Of a DNA stretch of 64,000 nucleotides, positions 34,853 to 44,220 are shown piece by piece. The translations under genes were made by a program, and so were the position numbers. The notes below the pieces were generated by a model, which saw only the letters and a list, made by a program, of their open reading frames with translations, was not told where the DNA came from and made no database searches. Origin of the DNA: Cyclobacteriaceae bacterium (GTDB lineage Bacteria; Bacteroidota; Bacteroidia; Cytophagales; Cyclobacteriaceae); contig JAGQYM010000001.1 of assembly GCA_020436085.1 (NCBI GenBank), forward strand, positions 62,001-126,000, in the 5' to 3' direction. The stretch's first letter is position 1, and each line of letters starts with the position of its first letter.

Positions 34853-34881
34853 AATAAAAAACCCTGTCTGAAGGACAGGGT
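34853..34881 (-). terminator. Intrinsic terminator of the yqeY-ompH cluster
   Basis: An 8-bp stem ACCCTGTC (34861-34868) pairs with 34874-34881 around a 5-base loop. On the minus strand it is followed by TTTTTATTT. It stands 26 bases after the last ompH stop. Confidence 0.85.
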
Positions 34882-34907
34882 CTCTTGTAATTTATTGGCC
34901 GATGTAA

Positions 34908-35453
34908 TTAGTTCGTCTTATTAGCCGCTGGTTGTGGCGTGATGCCCATCTTCTTCAACACTAAATCGGACACATCATATTTCTCATCGCTATAAAGCAG
35001 GATATCACCTCCACCGATCAACTGTGGGTTAAGTATAAATGAATAGCCTTGTTCTTTGGCCACGTCTTCTATTGCCTTACCCACTTTTGTGAACACAGGG
35101 TTCATGAGTTGATCTTGCTTGTTTTGAATTGATGTCTGAGCGTCTTGCTGAAATTTCTGGATGTTCTCCTGCAGCTGGGTCAATTCCGTTTCCTTGTCTC
35201 TGCGAACAGCATCTACCATTGTAGCCGCACCTGCTTGATACGCTTTCAGCTTAGTTTCATAGTCTTTGTATTTAGCCTGAAGCTGATTTTGCAATTGATC
35301 ACCATGAGTCTTCATTTCGGCCTCGATTACTTTGTAGTCCGGCATTTGGCTGAATATATAATCCCAATCGGCATATCCGATCTTTTGCGCAGGATTCTGA
35401 GCCATTGCTGAAAGGCTCATGCCCAATAGGATTAACGTAAAAAGCTTTCTCAT
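34908..35453 (-). CDS. OmpH/Skp-family periplasmic chaperone, second copy
   Basis: The 181-residue protein has a signal peptide (ending SAMAQ), the Skp N-terminal beta motif KIGYADWDYIFSQMPDYK, a long alpha-helical tentacle region (about 45-130) and a returning beta segment (GYSFILNPQLIGGGDILLY). Skp trimers carry unfolded outer-membrane proteins to the BAM machine. It lies 21 bases after a paralogue and downstream of bamA, the classical arrangement in this phylum. Confidence 0.9.
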   Translation of the reverse strand: MRKLFTLILLGMSLSAMAQNPAQKIGYADWDYIFSQMPDYKVIEAEMKTHGDQLQNQLQAKYKDYETKLKAYQAGAATMVDAVRRDKETELTQLQENIQKFQQDAQTSIQNKQDQLMNPVFTKVGKAIEDVAKEQGYSFILNPQLIGGGDILLYSDEKYDVSDLVLKKMGITPQPAANKTN

Positions 35454-35474
35454 TTTATTGTGTTTGTATTTAGT

Positions 35475-36008
35475 TTATTTGATCTGATCATTTGGATCCC
35501 CAAGCCCAAGTTCCTCCAACACAAAGTCGGTGTAATCATGTCTGGGATCAGTATAAATCATTACTAGTTCTCCTGATTTATCAAAAATTATCGCAAGCCT
35601 GTTTGACTTCGCTACCTTCTCAACCGCCTCAAAAACTTTGTCCTGCAAAGGTTTAATCAATTCCTGTTTTTTCAAAAAAAACAATCCTCCAAATCCGAAT
35701 ACCTTTCGTTGGTATTCCTTCAGTTCTGCTTCCTTACGCTCAATTTCAGCCTTTCTTTCCTCCCTCATTTCTTCAGTAAGCAAAACCTGCTCCGCTTCGT
35801 ACGCATTATACAGCCCCTCTACACCTTTCTGCATCTCTTCAATTTCTTTCTGCCAGGAGGCTGAGAGCCGGTCAATTTCATCTTGCGCCTTGCGGTAGTC
35901 GGGTATCTTGCTCAGTATAAAATCCGAGTCGATGTATCCGAACTTCTGAGCTTTTGCAAAATTCAGGCCGAAGAACAGAATTGCTAAAAATAGCAGCTTT
36001 GTGCGCAT
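35475..36008 (-). CDS. OmpH/Skp-family periplasmic chaperone, first copy
   Basis: The 177-residue product starts with a signal peptide (ending AKAQ) and the motif KFGYIDSDFILSKIPDYRKA. A charged coiled-coil arm (about 40-125) and a C-terminal beta piece with RLAIIFDKSGELVMIYTD follow. It is a paralogue of the next gene, and the two differ mostly in the arm. Their pairing is usual in Bacteroidota, and they may form distinct or mixed trimers. It starts two bases after the bamA stop. Confidence 0.9.
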   Translation of the reverse strand: MRTKLLFLAILFFGLNFAKAQKFGYIDSDFILSKIPDYRKAQDEIDRLSASWQKEIEEMQKGVEGLYNAYEAEQVLLTEEMREERKAEIERKEAELKEYQRKVFGFGGLFFLKKQELIKPLQDKVFEAVEKVAKSNRLAIIFDKSGELVMIYTDPRHDYTDFVLEELGLGDPNDQIK

Positions 36009-36010
36009 TT

Positions 36011-38728
36011 TTATCTGATTTGCTGGCCTATGGTAAAGTGGAATTGGGCTCCGCTCTTGTTCAAAGCACCTGGAAGCTTGTCAAATCCATAACCCCAATT
36101 CAACCCGATCAACCCGAAGGCAGGCATGAAAATCCTTGCCCCAAAGCCAGCTGATTTATAGATACTGAACGGATTGAAGTCCAGATAATTGTCCCAGTTG
36201 TTGCCACCCTCACCAAATGCAAGTACATAGATTGTGGCTGCCTGACTCAGCGTAATTGGATAACGAAGCTCGAAACCAAACTTGTCGTACACGATTCCTC
36301 CCTCGATTTTATTTGTTCTGGTTGAAGACGAACGCTTGGCATAGAATGGCGGTGTTACGAGGTTGTTTTCATATCCCCTCAAGCCAATAATATCCTGCCC
36401 CAACACAAATGAATTGAATCCACCGGCAAGGCCATCGCCACCTACCAGGAATCGCTCAAATGGACTTGGTGTCAGTGACTTTTTGTATTGACCTATGAAT
36501 CCAAAGTGCGCCTTTGTTTCCAGCACAAGGCTTCTTCCATCCGGCTTGGAGCTTCCCAATAGTTTGAGATAAAACTTGGCATCAAACATCCACTTATGCA
36601 TTTCAATCCACTTGAACTGCTCATTTACATCCTGCAGATAAGCGTTGTCACGCAAGCGTGACCATGGAGGTGTCAGCGCCACGTTAAGTGATAGCGTTGA
36701 TCCTTGAGTCGGATACATCGGACTGTCAATGCTGTTTCTAGCAAGGTTTGTTTCTAGCTTTAGGCTATAGGTTTTTCCTTCTTCCGGAAGAACAGTTGAG
36801 TTGAAGTAGTTACCCTTATAGTTATACACAAGGAACGACAAAGAATTAGTTAACGAGAAGTAGTTATCCGGCCATTCAAGTCTGCGTCCCAATCCAATGG
36901 TGATACCACTTTGCTTAAGAGAAACCTTATCACTGATTTCAAACGTGCCAGTCGCCAATCGAGAGATAGAGTGATTCAACCCAACTGTAAATGAGTTTGG
37001 TTTGCGACCACCCATCCAAGGCTCAGTAAATGAGAAGCTATAGCTTTGATAAGACGCGCCATTTGCCTGCGCACTTATAGACAAACGTTGTCCATCACCT
37101 GTAGGATATGGATGCCAGTTTTTGAAATCCGGAATTTTTCTGACAGAGAAATTATTGAATGTAATTCCAACGGTACCAACGAAACCAAATGCACCACCCC
37201 AGCCTCCAGAAAGCTGCACCTGGTCATTCGATTGCTCTTCAAGTTCCCAACCTATATCAACAGTTCCATTAGCTGGATTCGGCTTAATGTCTTGTTGAAT
37301 TTTCTGCGGGTTAAAGAAGCCCATTTGCGACAACTGCTGTTGCGTACGGATGATATCAGACCTCCTAAACTTTTGACCTGGTACTGTGCTTAACTCGCGC
37401 CTAATTACGTGTTCGCTCGTCCGCTCGTTTCCTGTGATTGTAACTTCTCTGATAGTGGCTTGATCACCTTCAAAAATCCTCATTTCGATGTCGATAGAGT
37501 CCCCTTCCACTGCGACCTCAACCGGGGTAATTCTGAAGAACAGATAGCCATCATCCATATACAACCCGCTGATATCTGGTCCTTTGGGATTGAATGTGGT
37601 CTTCTTGTCAATTAATTCGCGGTTGTAAACATCCCCTTTTTCGATGTCGAGAATTTCATTCAGCGTGGCCGCTGTATGGATGTAATTACCAGTCCAGGTG
37701 ATATCTCTGAAATAATACTTTCGCCCTTCGTTTACCTTCATTACCACATCCACGCGATCGCGCGAATACCGGACTATCGTATCGCTCACAATCTCCGCGT
37801 CACGATAACCGAGTGAGTTATAGTAATCGATTAGTTTGAGCTTGTCTTCCTCATATTCGGATCGAATAAACTTTGATGTTGCAAAAATGTTGAGCTTAAC
37901 GTTTTCGTTCAGGAATTCTTTCGCTTCCCGCCAACTAACATCACGGCTAGAATCTGTGGTTACATATTCAGCAACGTCTCTTGATTTAAATCCAAAAACC
38001 TTTCCAAGGATAGTTCTATGAAGAGTAATGCGGGCATTCTCTTTGGTCTTTTTCATTTTCTTCTTCAGCTTAGAAGAAGCAATATTGGTGTTGCCTTCGA
38101 AGATGATGTCGTGAACACGCACCTTTGATTTGATATCAATGTCAATTCTCAGTTTCACCCCACCGCGATTCATGGTATCAGATTCCTGAACCACTTTTAC
38201 ATCGGTGTTTAGAAATCCTTTCTTATAGAAAAACTTTTTTACTGATAGCTCGGTGTTTCTGATCATGGCATCATTCACAATCTTGCCCCGAATCAGATTG
38301 AGCTCATCTTTCAGAGAAGAAATTCTTGCCTTTCTTACACCGGTGAAGTAAAAGTCATTAAGCCTTGGCCTTTCTGCCAATGCAATAGTGAGGTAAACTG
38401 TTTCTCCTTCAATTCTGTCTACAAGTATTGTTGCGTCACCCACCAAGCCATGTTTCCAAAGTTTCCTGATCGCACCGGATATCTGATCACTTGGTATTTT
38501 CACTTTGTCACCGATCTTAAGCCCGGTCAACGAGATCATCGCGTTTTTGTCCAACACGTTCAGACCAGTTACCTCGATTCCACCGATTGTGTATTCAACT
38601 GGGTTGGCATAGTTGAGGGTGCTCTCTGTAGGTGTTTGAGCGTCTTGAGCCCGATTACGTCTGAACTGTGCAGTTGCTACCTGCGATATCAGGATAGAAA
38701 GTAGTACTAGGGGTAGAATTCTTCTCAT
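36011..38728 (-). CDS. bamA: Outer-membrane protein assembly factor BamA
   Basis: This 905-residue protein has a signal peptide, a chain of POTRA domains (about residues 45-480, with repeats such as YTIGGIEVTGLNVLDKNAM and IREVTITGNERTSEHVIRRE) and a C-terminal 16-strand Omp85 barrel (about 500-905). It inserts beta-barrel proteins into the outer membrane. The barrel has the conserved loop region LVGGDGLAG, and the protein ends in a hydrophobic-basic HFTIGQQIR. It sits in the conserved order uppS - bamA - ompH - ompH. Confidence 0.95.
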   Translation of the reverse strand: MRRILPLVLLSILISQVATAQFRRNRAQDAQTPTESTLNYANPVEYTIGGIEVTGLNVLDKNAMISLTGLKIGDKVKIPSDQISGAIRKLWKHGLVGDATILVDRIEGETVYLTIALAERPRLNDFYFTGVRKARISSLKDELNLIRGKIVNDAMIRNTELSVKKFFYKKGFLNTDVKVVQESDTMNRGGVKLRIDIDIKSKVRVHDIIFEGNTNIASSKLKKKMKKTKENARITLHRTILGKVFGFKSRDVAEYVTTDSSRDVSWREAKEFLNENVKLNIFATSKFIRSEYEEDKLKLIDYYNSLGYRDAEIVSDTIVRYSRDRVDVVMKVNEGRKYYFRDITWTGNYIHTAATLNEILDIEKGDVYNRELIDKKTTFNPKGPDISGLYMDDGYLFFRITPVEVAVEGDSIDIEMRIFEGDQATIREVTITGNERTSEHVIRRELSTVPGQKFRRSDIIRTQQQLSQMGFFNPQKIQQDIKPNPANGTVDIGWELEEQSNDQVQLSGGWGGAFGFVGTVGITFNNFSVRKIPDFKNWHPYPTGDGQRLSISAQANGASYQSYSFSFTEPWMGGRKPNSFTVGLNHSISRLATGTFEISDKVSLKQSGITIGLGRRLEWPDNYFSLTNSLSFLVYNYKGNYFNSTVLPEEGKTYSLKLETNLARNSIDSPMYPTQGSTLSLNVALTPPWSRLRDNAYLQDVNEQFKWIEMHKWMFDAKFYLKLLGSSKPDGRSLVLETKAHFGFIGQYKKSLTPSPFERFLVGGDGLAGGFNSFVLGQDIIGLRGYENNLVTPPFYAKRSSSTRTNKIEGGIVYDKFGFELRYPITLSQAATIYVLAFGEGGNNWDNYLDFNPFSIYKSAGFGARIFMPAFGLIGLNWGYGFDKLPGALNKSGAQFHFTIGQQIR

Positions 38729-38731
38729 CTC

Positions 38732-39475
38732 TTACGCAATACTTTCCATTACTTTTCCAAATCTCCTGTCGCGAGCTTGATAGGCACAAATGGCCTCATA
38801 AAGAGTTTCCTTTCTGAAATCTGGCCACAGCGTTTTTGTGATGTACAACTCCGTGTACGCAATCTGCCAAAGTAAAAAATTGCTAATCCTCATTTCTCCA
38901 CTTGTTCTGATCAACAGCTCCGGATCAGGAACGCCTTTAGTTTTTAAATACTTAGAAAAAAATTCTTCATTAATGTCGGCCAGACTCACTTTACCGTCCT
39001 TCAGCTCCTGGGCAATCGCTTTAGTGGCCTCGATAATTTCCCATCGCCCACTATAGCTTAGTGCTAAAATCAAAGTCAGACCACTGTTATTACTTGTCGC
39101 CTCAATCGCCTCCTTTAAATTGTCCTGGCAAAGTTTTGGCAGGTGGCCAATATCACCAATTGTTTTCAGCTTCACCTGATTTTCATGGAGTGAATTGATC
39201 TCTTTTTTGAGAGTATTCACCAAAAGCTCCATCAAGCCATCTACTTCTGCCTTTGGTCTCCCCCAATTTTCTGTACTAAAGGCATACAGCGTCAGGTACT
39301 TAATGCCAAGTTCGCCACACCCTTCTGTGACGTCTTTTACTGCCTGAATGGCGTTTCGATGACCAAAAATTCTTGCAGCTCCCTTATTTTTTGCCCAGCG
39401 ACCATTCCCGTCCATGATAACGGCAATGTGCTTAGGCAGATTATTAAAGTCGATATTATCCTTTACTGAGGCCAC
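38732..39475 (-). CDS. uppS: Isoprenyl (undecaprenyl) diphosphate synthase
   Basis: The 247-residue cis-prenyltransferase makes the C55 lipid carrier for wall and surface polymer assembly. Signatures are IAVIMDGNGRWAKNKG (catalytic Asp at 22), LTLYAFSTENWGRPKAEV and the C-terminal PDLLIRTSGE-type motif PELLIRTSGEMRISNFLLWQ with LWPDFR. The bamA start follows three bases after its stop. It also has a likely promoter of its own directly upstream. Confidence 0.96.
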   Translation of the reverse strand: MASVKDNIDFNNLPKHIAVIMDGNGRWAKNKGAARIFGHRNAIQAVKDVTEGCGELGIKYLTLYAFSTENWGRPKAEVDGLMELLVNTLKKEINSLHENQVKLKTIGDIGHLPKLCQDNLKEAIEATSNNSGLTLILALSYSGRWEIIEATKAIAQELKDGKVSLADINEEFFSKYLKTKGVPDPELLIRTSGEMRISNFLLWQIAYTELYITKTLWPDFRKETLYEAICAYQARDRRFGKVMESIA

Positions 39476-39482
39476 AAGGGGG

Positions 39483-39490
39483 CAAAATTA
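39483..39490 (-). promoter_or_regulatory. Promoter -7 box immediately upstream of uppS
   Basis: Minus-strand TAATTTTG (TAnnTTTG) ends 8 bases before the uppS ATG, so the transcript would be leaderless or nearly so. A CAA at 39512-39514 could be a -33 TTG with a 21-base spacer. Confidence 0.5.
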
Positions 39491-39541
39491 GCCTATTTTT
39501 CAAACTTTTCACAAGCCAGGTAGCAGGCTCGGGTCGGATAC

Positions 39542-40228
39542 CTAGTAGGGATTTTTGGCGCAGGGAATATCGTAGAACGTACGGGTGATTGAGATCCCAG
39601 TGAAGAAGTAGTTGTCGTTGTCGTATTTATTACCATACTGGTAGTTTTTGAATGCCTGATTTTCATCTGAGATGTTATCCAGATAGTCAAAGAATGTTTT
39701 CCTGATTCCGACTTCAAACGCGATATACCACTTCGGATTCAATACGTACTTCATGCCTCCACCAAAAGGAATCGCCAATTGCACGTTGCTATACTCTGAT
39801 GTTTTATTTTCAACACCAGATATTCCAAACATACTGAGACCCGCAAACAAAAATGGTGTGAACCTCAATCTCCTTTTGTCGTCACGCCAGTCTAAAAAAT
39901 GATACTCAAACGTAGTAGAACCTTCCAACAGGAAAATATTGAAGGATGCATCGCGCTGTTCTGCAAAGGGATCGATCGGTTGGCGATTGTCTGAAGCAGC
40001 CAACTTGCCTCCGGTTAGCGCAGTTTTGAAACTAATGACTTTGCTGATGTTTGCCCTGTAAAATGCTGTAGCCGCGGGACGTGACGCGGATAAGCTGTAA
40101 GTTCTTTTTAAGTCTCCTGTGTAGGTAAACATACCTAGCCCAAAGCCCAGCTCAGAACGTTGCGTGATTTGAGCTTGAAGTGCGAATGACAACAATATGC
40201 AACTCCATGTCAGGATTTGCTTTCGCAT
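39542..40228 (-). CDS. PorG-like outer-membrane protein (DUF6089), second copy
   Basis: The 228-residue product has a signal peptide (ending FALQAQ when started at ATG 40228) and a beta-barrel-like body with aromatic, alternating strands (SELGFGLGMFTYTGDLKRTY, KYVLNPKWYIAFEVGIRKTF). It matches the DUF6089/PorG type encoded next to uppS-bamA in Bacteroidota. PorG of Porphyromonas gingivalis is a type IX secretion component. It is a shorter paralogue of the preceding gene. Confidence 0.75.
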   Translation of the reverse strand: MRKQILTWSCILLSFALQAQITQRSELGFGLGMFTYTGDLKRTYSLSASRPAATAFYRANISKVISFKTALTGGKLAASDNRQPIDPFAEQRDASFNIFLLEGSTTFEYHFLDWRDDKRRLRFTPFLFAGLSMFGISGVENKTSEYSNVQLAIPFGGGMKYVLNPKWYIAFEVGIRKTFFDYLDNISDENQAFKNYQYGNKYDNDNYFFTGISITRTFYDIPCAKNPY

Positions 40229-40245
40229 GCCATGCCCAGCAGACA

Positions 40246-41316
40246 TTATCTGAATTTTGCTCTGTGGAAAGTAGCCCCGAGAATGTAGGTGAGCTTGAAG
40301 CTCGTCACCATGTAAATATCACGGTCCGCTTTGCTACCGCGATAGCTGAATTCCTGCTCGTGTCCATAACCGCTCTGTACAGTATACGTCTGGTTGTCAC
40401 GAGTTGAGGTGTAAGTATAAGCCGAGGTTGGATATCCCGCTAAGTCACTTGTTCTATAGGACATCGCTTTGGCCAATTCATTGTTGCCAAAAACGCCAAG
40501 GTCAACATAGTTTTGACTCACATCATCAAGGTAATCCGTAAAGGTGTAGCGGAATCCAATATCTGCCCAGAGGTCCATAACTTCGTTTATCCTAAAACGT
40601 GCCCCCAGCCCAAATGGTATGGCGATTTGCAAAGAACTGTACGGCTTGATACCAAAATTCACATCATTTTGATCCAGATCGGAGTGTTGGCCTTCTGTTC
40701 CCAGCGGCCTTAAGTCAACCCATTGCCCTGCCTCGGCCAATGGATTACCATTTAAATCTGTCGCAGGTGCCTGAGCCTGTGGATTGTGATGGAACGCTGC
40801 AACACCCAAAAACGCATACGGTGTCCACTTGACTCGGCTTATGTAGGTTGATTGGTTTTCAAATAGATCGAACACCGCAACAACGGAAAGTTCTTTAATG
40901 CGATTTCTGAATGAGAGATTTCGCTGATACCTGTAAATACCATTGCTCAAATCTCCAGGGTCTGCTGAGTCCGAATCGGAACCCTTGAGGGTGGCATACA
41001 TAAATTCTGCTTTCAGGCTATACCTAGGCCCAAATCTATGAATGAATGAAAGTCCAAAACCGGGTCTGGTAAAAGATATATCTGTGCTAACCCGCTGTGG
41101 TTTTGGAGCTAAGTCCCCGTAGTAATTAACTGCGTTTACGCTGAATCCAATGGCGTTATATCTCTTCTCCTTGCCAAAAGCAGACTTGCGGCCGCGATAG
41201 CTTGCAATCCGTTTGTTGTTCTTTTTTATCGACTTTCTATTCAACTGAGCATATCCCTCTGAACCCGCACCGAGCAGCAACGAAACAGAAAGCACCACCA
41301 ACCATAATTTTCTCAT
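40246..41316 (-). CDS. PorG-like outer-membrane protein (DUF6089), first copy
   Basis: The 356-residue protein (start ATG 41316; an upstream start at 41334 is less likely) has a signal peptide ending EGYAQ and a basic linker (KSIKKNNKRIASYRGRKS). A barrel with repeated strands follows, such as NAIGFSVNAVNYYGDLAP, SLQIAIPFGLGARFRINEVM and DIGFRYTFTDYLDDVSQNYV. It belongs to the DUF6089/PorG group near uppS and bamA. The longer loops, compared with the downstream copy, suggest the two have distinct roles. Confidence 0.78.
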   Translation of the reverse strand: MRKLWLVVLSVSLLLGAGSEGYAQLNRKSIKKNNKRIASYRGRKSAFGKEKRYNAIGFSVNAVNYYGDLAPKPQRVSTDISFTRPGFGLSFIHRFGPRYSLKAEFMYATLKGSDSDSADPGDLSNGIYRYQRNLSFRNRIKELSVVAVFDLFENQSTYISRVKWTPYAFLGVAAFHHNPQAQAPATDLNGNPLAEAGQWVDLRPLGTEGQHSDLDQNDVNFGIKPYSSLQIAIPFGLGARFRINEVMDLWADIGFRYTFTDYLDDVSQNYVDLGVFGNNELAKAMSYRTSDLAGYPTSAYTYTSTRDNQTYTVQSGYGHEQEFSYRGSKADRDIYMVTSFKLTYILGATFHRAKFR

Positions 41317-41349
41317 AGTAAGAGAATTAGCCAACTACAAATCTAAAAA

Positions 41350-42225
41350 TTAATTTCGGATATCCAGACCCCAATTTAGCTTCTGCCGAAGGGTTTTGAA
41401 ATAGTGCTGGCCAGGTAATTGGATCAAATGGACTTTAAATTTGGCTTTCTTCACTTTAAGATTCACTGATCCATCAATCGACTCTACCCTTGAGTCAAGC
41501 GAGATCAGAAATTTCTTGGACCGCCCTTCAATGTGGAAAGTGATTTCTGACTCATTTGAGATCACTATCGGACGGGCTGTAAGGTTGTGAGGGCTAACCG
41601 GAGTGATCACAAAACTCTCGGATCTTGGATACAGTAGTGGTCCTCCACAGCTTAGAGAATATCCTGTAGAACCAGTTGGTGTCGATACGATGATTCCGTC
41701 TGACCAATAGGAGTTCAGCAATTCATTGTCTACAAACACGTGGACATTGATCATCGATGATGTGTCCTTTTTTATGATCGTGAAGTCATTAAGGCTAAAG
41801 TTGAGTCCGTCAAACAACTTCTTGTCCGACTCTAGCGAAATGACAGTTCGGGAGTCTGTTTGATACGTTCCATTAAACAGGTGCTGAATTGCCCTCTCTG
41901 TTTCATCCCGACCAATGGTTGCCAAAAAGCCCATCCGACCTGTATTGATACCCATGATCGGTATTTCGTTTTTACCAATGTAGGTGATGGAGTCGAGTAG
42001 AGTCCCGTCACCCCCAAGAGAAATAAATGCATCCAGGTTTTTTAGGTTGGAACCAAGATCAAAAGGGGTAATCTTAAACCTCGCGAACTTAGCTGGTTTG
42101 AGGTACTTCAGGAATTTCTTAGAAACACGAATATCTGCTTTTTTTTCGGCCAGCAAAGAAAATACACTCTCAACAAATTTTATCTGTTGTCCTTTGACTT
42201 CCTTTCCATGGATTCCTATTCGCAT
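41350..42225 (-). CDS. nadK: NAD kinase
   Basis: The 291-residue enzyme phosphorylates NAD to NADP. It carries the family motifs ISLGGDGTLLDSI (GGDG 71-74), NTGRMGFLA and SDGIIVSTPTGSTGYSLSCGGP. Length and order are ordinary for the family. It lies in the minus-strand envelope cluster between the CBS-domain and PorG-like genes, with gaps of 27 and 33 bases. Confidence 0.95.
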   Translation of the reverse strand: MRIGIHGKEVKGQQIKFVESVFSLLAEKKADIRVSKKFLKYLKPAKFARFKITPFDLGSNLKNLDAFISLGGDGTLLDSITYIGKNEIPIMGINTGRMGFLATIGRDETERAIQHLFNGTYQTDSRTVISLESDKKLFDGLNFSLNDFTIIKKDTSSMINVHVFVDNELLNSYWSDGIIVSTPTGSTGYSLSCGGPLLYPRSESFVITPVSPHNLTARPIVISNESEITFHIEGRSKKFLISLDSRVESIDGSVNLKVKKAKFKVHLIQLPGQHYFKTLRQKLNWGLDIRN

Positions 42226-42252
42226 ACCGGTAGGCTTGGTGGAAATAACTGG

Positions 42253-42918
42253 CTAAATATTCAGGTATCGCATCAACATGTCGATCCTGTCCTTGTCTTC
42301 GAAGTCTTTTTTATCTTCCTGATATCGACCGATTATTTTATAACTGAATCGCTCCAGCGTGGCCGCGATTCTCGTTAGGTCGAGTTGATTGATCTTTACG
42401 GTAAGCTTGATTTTCCCTTTGTCCATCGGGTCTTCCACCACAATGCTACTTAATATCTTGGCATTGTTCTCTTCCACCAGTCTGCTGATCTCCGCGAGAG
42501 AGTAATCGATCAAGTCAATTGACAGAACAAGTATTCCACCCGGAATTTGCACAGCGGCCGTTTGCGCAAATGATGTCATGATATCTTGCACCGTAATTAC
42601 ACCTTCGTAGTCTCCGCTCTCGTTTGTTACCGCCACTAGCTGAAGTTTGTGTTCACCTGCAATTTTCAGAATATCATAAAAATGGGAATCCTGACTCACT
42701 ACACAATTTTGTCCTACCAGCGCAAAATCCGCAAGCTTCTTTTCGATATCGTTTGCCTCCAGAATAATTTCCTCAGAGATGAAACCAAGAAGTCTATTAT
42801 TATCAATAACAGGGAGGTGATTGCATCTAAACTCCTCCATCCACACCACGGCCTTATGGGCATCGTCTGATGCTTTGAGAGGGGGAATCATGTGATTTAT
42901 TATCTCGTTCGCAATCAT
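42253..42918 (-). CDS. Two-CBS-domain protein
   Basis: The 221-residue cytosolic protein has a CBS pair (about 1-55 and 75-125: NHLPVIDNNRLLGFISEEII and LQLVAVTNESGDYEGVITVQD), followed by an ACT-like C-terminal region (GGILVLSIDLIDYSLAEISR). CBS pairs usually bind adenine nucleotides, so a regulatory role is likely. Such a gene is regularly found next to nadK in this phylum. Its start lies one base after the upstream hydrolase stop. Confidence 0.8.
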   Translation of the reverse strand: MIANEIINHMIPPLKASDDAHKAVVWMEEFRCNHLPVIDNNRLLGFISEEIILEANDIEKKLADFALVGQNCVVSQDSHFYDILKIAGEHKLQLVAVTNESGDYEGVITVQDIMTSFAQTAAVQIPGGILVLSIDLIDYSLAEISRLVEENNAKILSSIVVEDPMDKGKIKLTVKINQLDLTRIAATLERFSYKIIGRYQEDKKDFEDKDRIDMLMRYLNI

Positions 42919-42919
42919 T

Positions 42920-43672
42920 CTATACGGTTAAAAAATCCTCCACCATCTCGTTAAATTTTTTCGGGTGTTCCATCATCGGTGCATGGCAGCACTTATCGAT
43001 GAACTTCAATTCTGAGTTTGGTATTAGTCGATTGAATTCATGTGCGACCATCGGTGGCGTGATCGTGTCATTCAATCCCCAAACCAGTAGCGTAGGCACA
43101 GTCAGGTTGGGTAATTCTGTCGCAAGGTTATTCCGCTGAGCTGATTTAGCGATAGCCACTATACGCATGCACTTGGGAATACTCTTGGTCGTTTCAAATA
43201 CTTCATCAACCAATTCCTTTGAGGCTACATTAGGATCATAAAACGTGTAGGCAACCCGCTCGCGTATATAGTCATAGCTTCCTCTCCGCGGATAAGAACC
43301 GCCCATGGTATTCTCAAATAGTCCTGAGCTTCCTGTGAGCACAAGCTTATCCACTTTTTCTTTATTATGAAGTGTGTAGAGAATCCCTACGTGGCCGCCT
43401 AGTGAATTACCCATGATGATCATCTTATCCAACTTCATCATCTTAACAAAATCTTCAACGAAAACCCGGAGCCCTTCGAGTCCTGCTTCCTTGATCGGCA
43501 TTTCATAGATCGGCAACATCGGAATGATGACTCTGAAGTGTGGAGAAAAACGTGACACGACTTCCTCCCAATTGCTAAGCGCTCCAAAAAGTCCATGAAG
43601 AAGCACGAGGGCTTGCCCGTTTCCCTCATCAACGTACTTAAATCCATCTTTTTCCTTAACCACCAAGGCCAT
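42920..43672 (-). CDS. Alpha/beta-fold hydrolase
   Basis: The 250-residue protein has an oxyanion-hole HGLFGALSNW, the nucleophile elbow GNSLGG (S90), an acidic residue in VWGLNDTITP and the His in CCHAPMMEHP, a complete catalytic triad. There is no signal peptide. Esterase, thioesterase or dienelactone-type activity is possible; the substrate is not predictable. Confidence 0.88.
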   Translation of the reverse strand: MALVVKEKDGFKYVDEGNGQALVLLHGLFGALSNWEEVVSRFSPHFRVIIPMLPIYEMPIKEAGLEGLRVFVEDFVKMMKLDKMIIMGNSLGGHVGILYTLHNKEKVDKLVLTGSSGLFENTMGGSYPRRGSYDYIRERVAYTFYDPNVASKELVDEVFETTKSIPKCMRIVAIAKSAQRNNLATELPNLTVPTLLVWGLNDTITPPMVAHEFNRLIPNSELKFIDKCCHAPMMEHPKKFNEMVEDFLTV

Positions 43673-43713
43673 CGCTACCTAATTTGTTATAAGTAAACAA
43701 AAAAATCCGAACC

Positions 43714-44220
43714 TTAGAACTGCTTGAAAGTTTCTTTAAAAAATGGCAAAATATCAGATACATAACCTGAAAGTTCCGTGGCAAAGGCAATGGTAAATGG
43801 ATATAAGTGTGAGCCTTCGGTCCATTCCGGCCACGGCTCGAAATCCAAGGAATCCACAATCCAAAAAAGCACACTTAATAAAAAAAGCCATTTTATCCCT
43901 CCGAGTACAGCTCCAAGTATCTCATCTACTACACCAAACATCGTTTTATCAATTGTAGTTTTGATGAGCTTGCCAAATATGTTCACCAGAACAACGATGA
44001 TTATAAAAATGAGAAGGAAAGATAGGTACGGCAATACACTTGTGTCTGCATTAAACTCCTTTTGAAGAAACAGCATCCCTTCACCCATCAATTTAAATCC
44101 ACCAAAGATGCCCAACACAATTGCAAGCAGGGAAATAAGCCCCATAAGAAATCCGTTGCGATAGCCCTTATAAATTCCGATCAATAGGATGATCGCAATT
44201 ATTATGTCCAGCTTGTTCAA
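43714..44220 (-). CDS. CvpA-family membrane protein
   Basis: The 168-residue product has four hydrophobic helices with the CvpA start LDIIIAIILLIGIYKGYRNG and the conserved loop TMFGVVDEILGAVLGGIKW. CvpA-type proteins are linked to colicin V production and, more generally, envelope homeostasis. It overlaps the yqeY gene by 4 bases, so coupling is likely. Confidence 0.85.
   Translation of the reverse strand: MNKLDIIIAIILLIGIYKGYRNGFLMGLISLLAIVLGIFGGFKLMGEGMLFLQKEFNADTSVLPYLSFLLIFIIIVVLVNIFGKLIKTTIDKTMFGVVDEILGAVLGGIKWLFLLSVLFWIVDSLDFEPWPEWTEGSHLYPFTIAFATELSGYVSDILPFFKETFKQF

Noticed and set aside
39493-39717. Protein-coding frame on the minus strand between uppS and the PorG-like gene
   Set aside because: It overlaps the end of the PorG-like gene in another frame and has a low-complexity Thr/Ser-rich composition.
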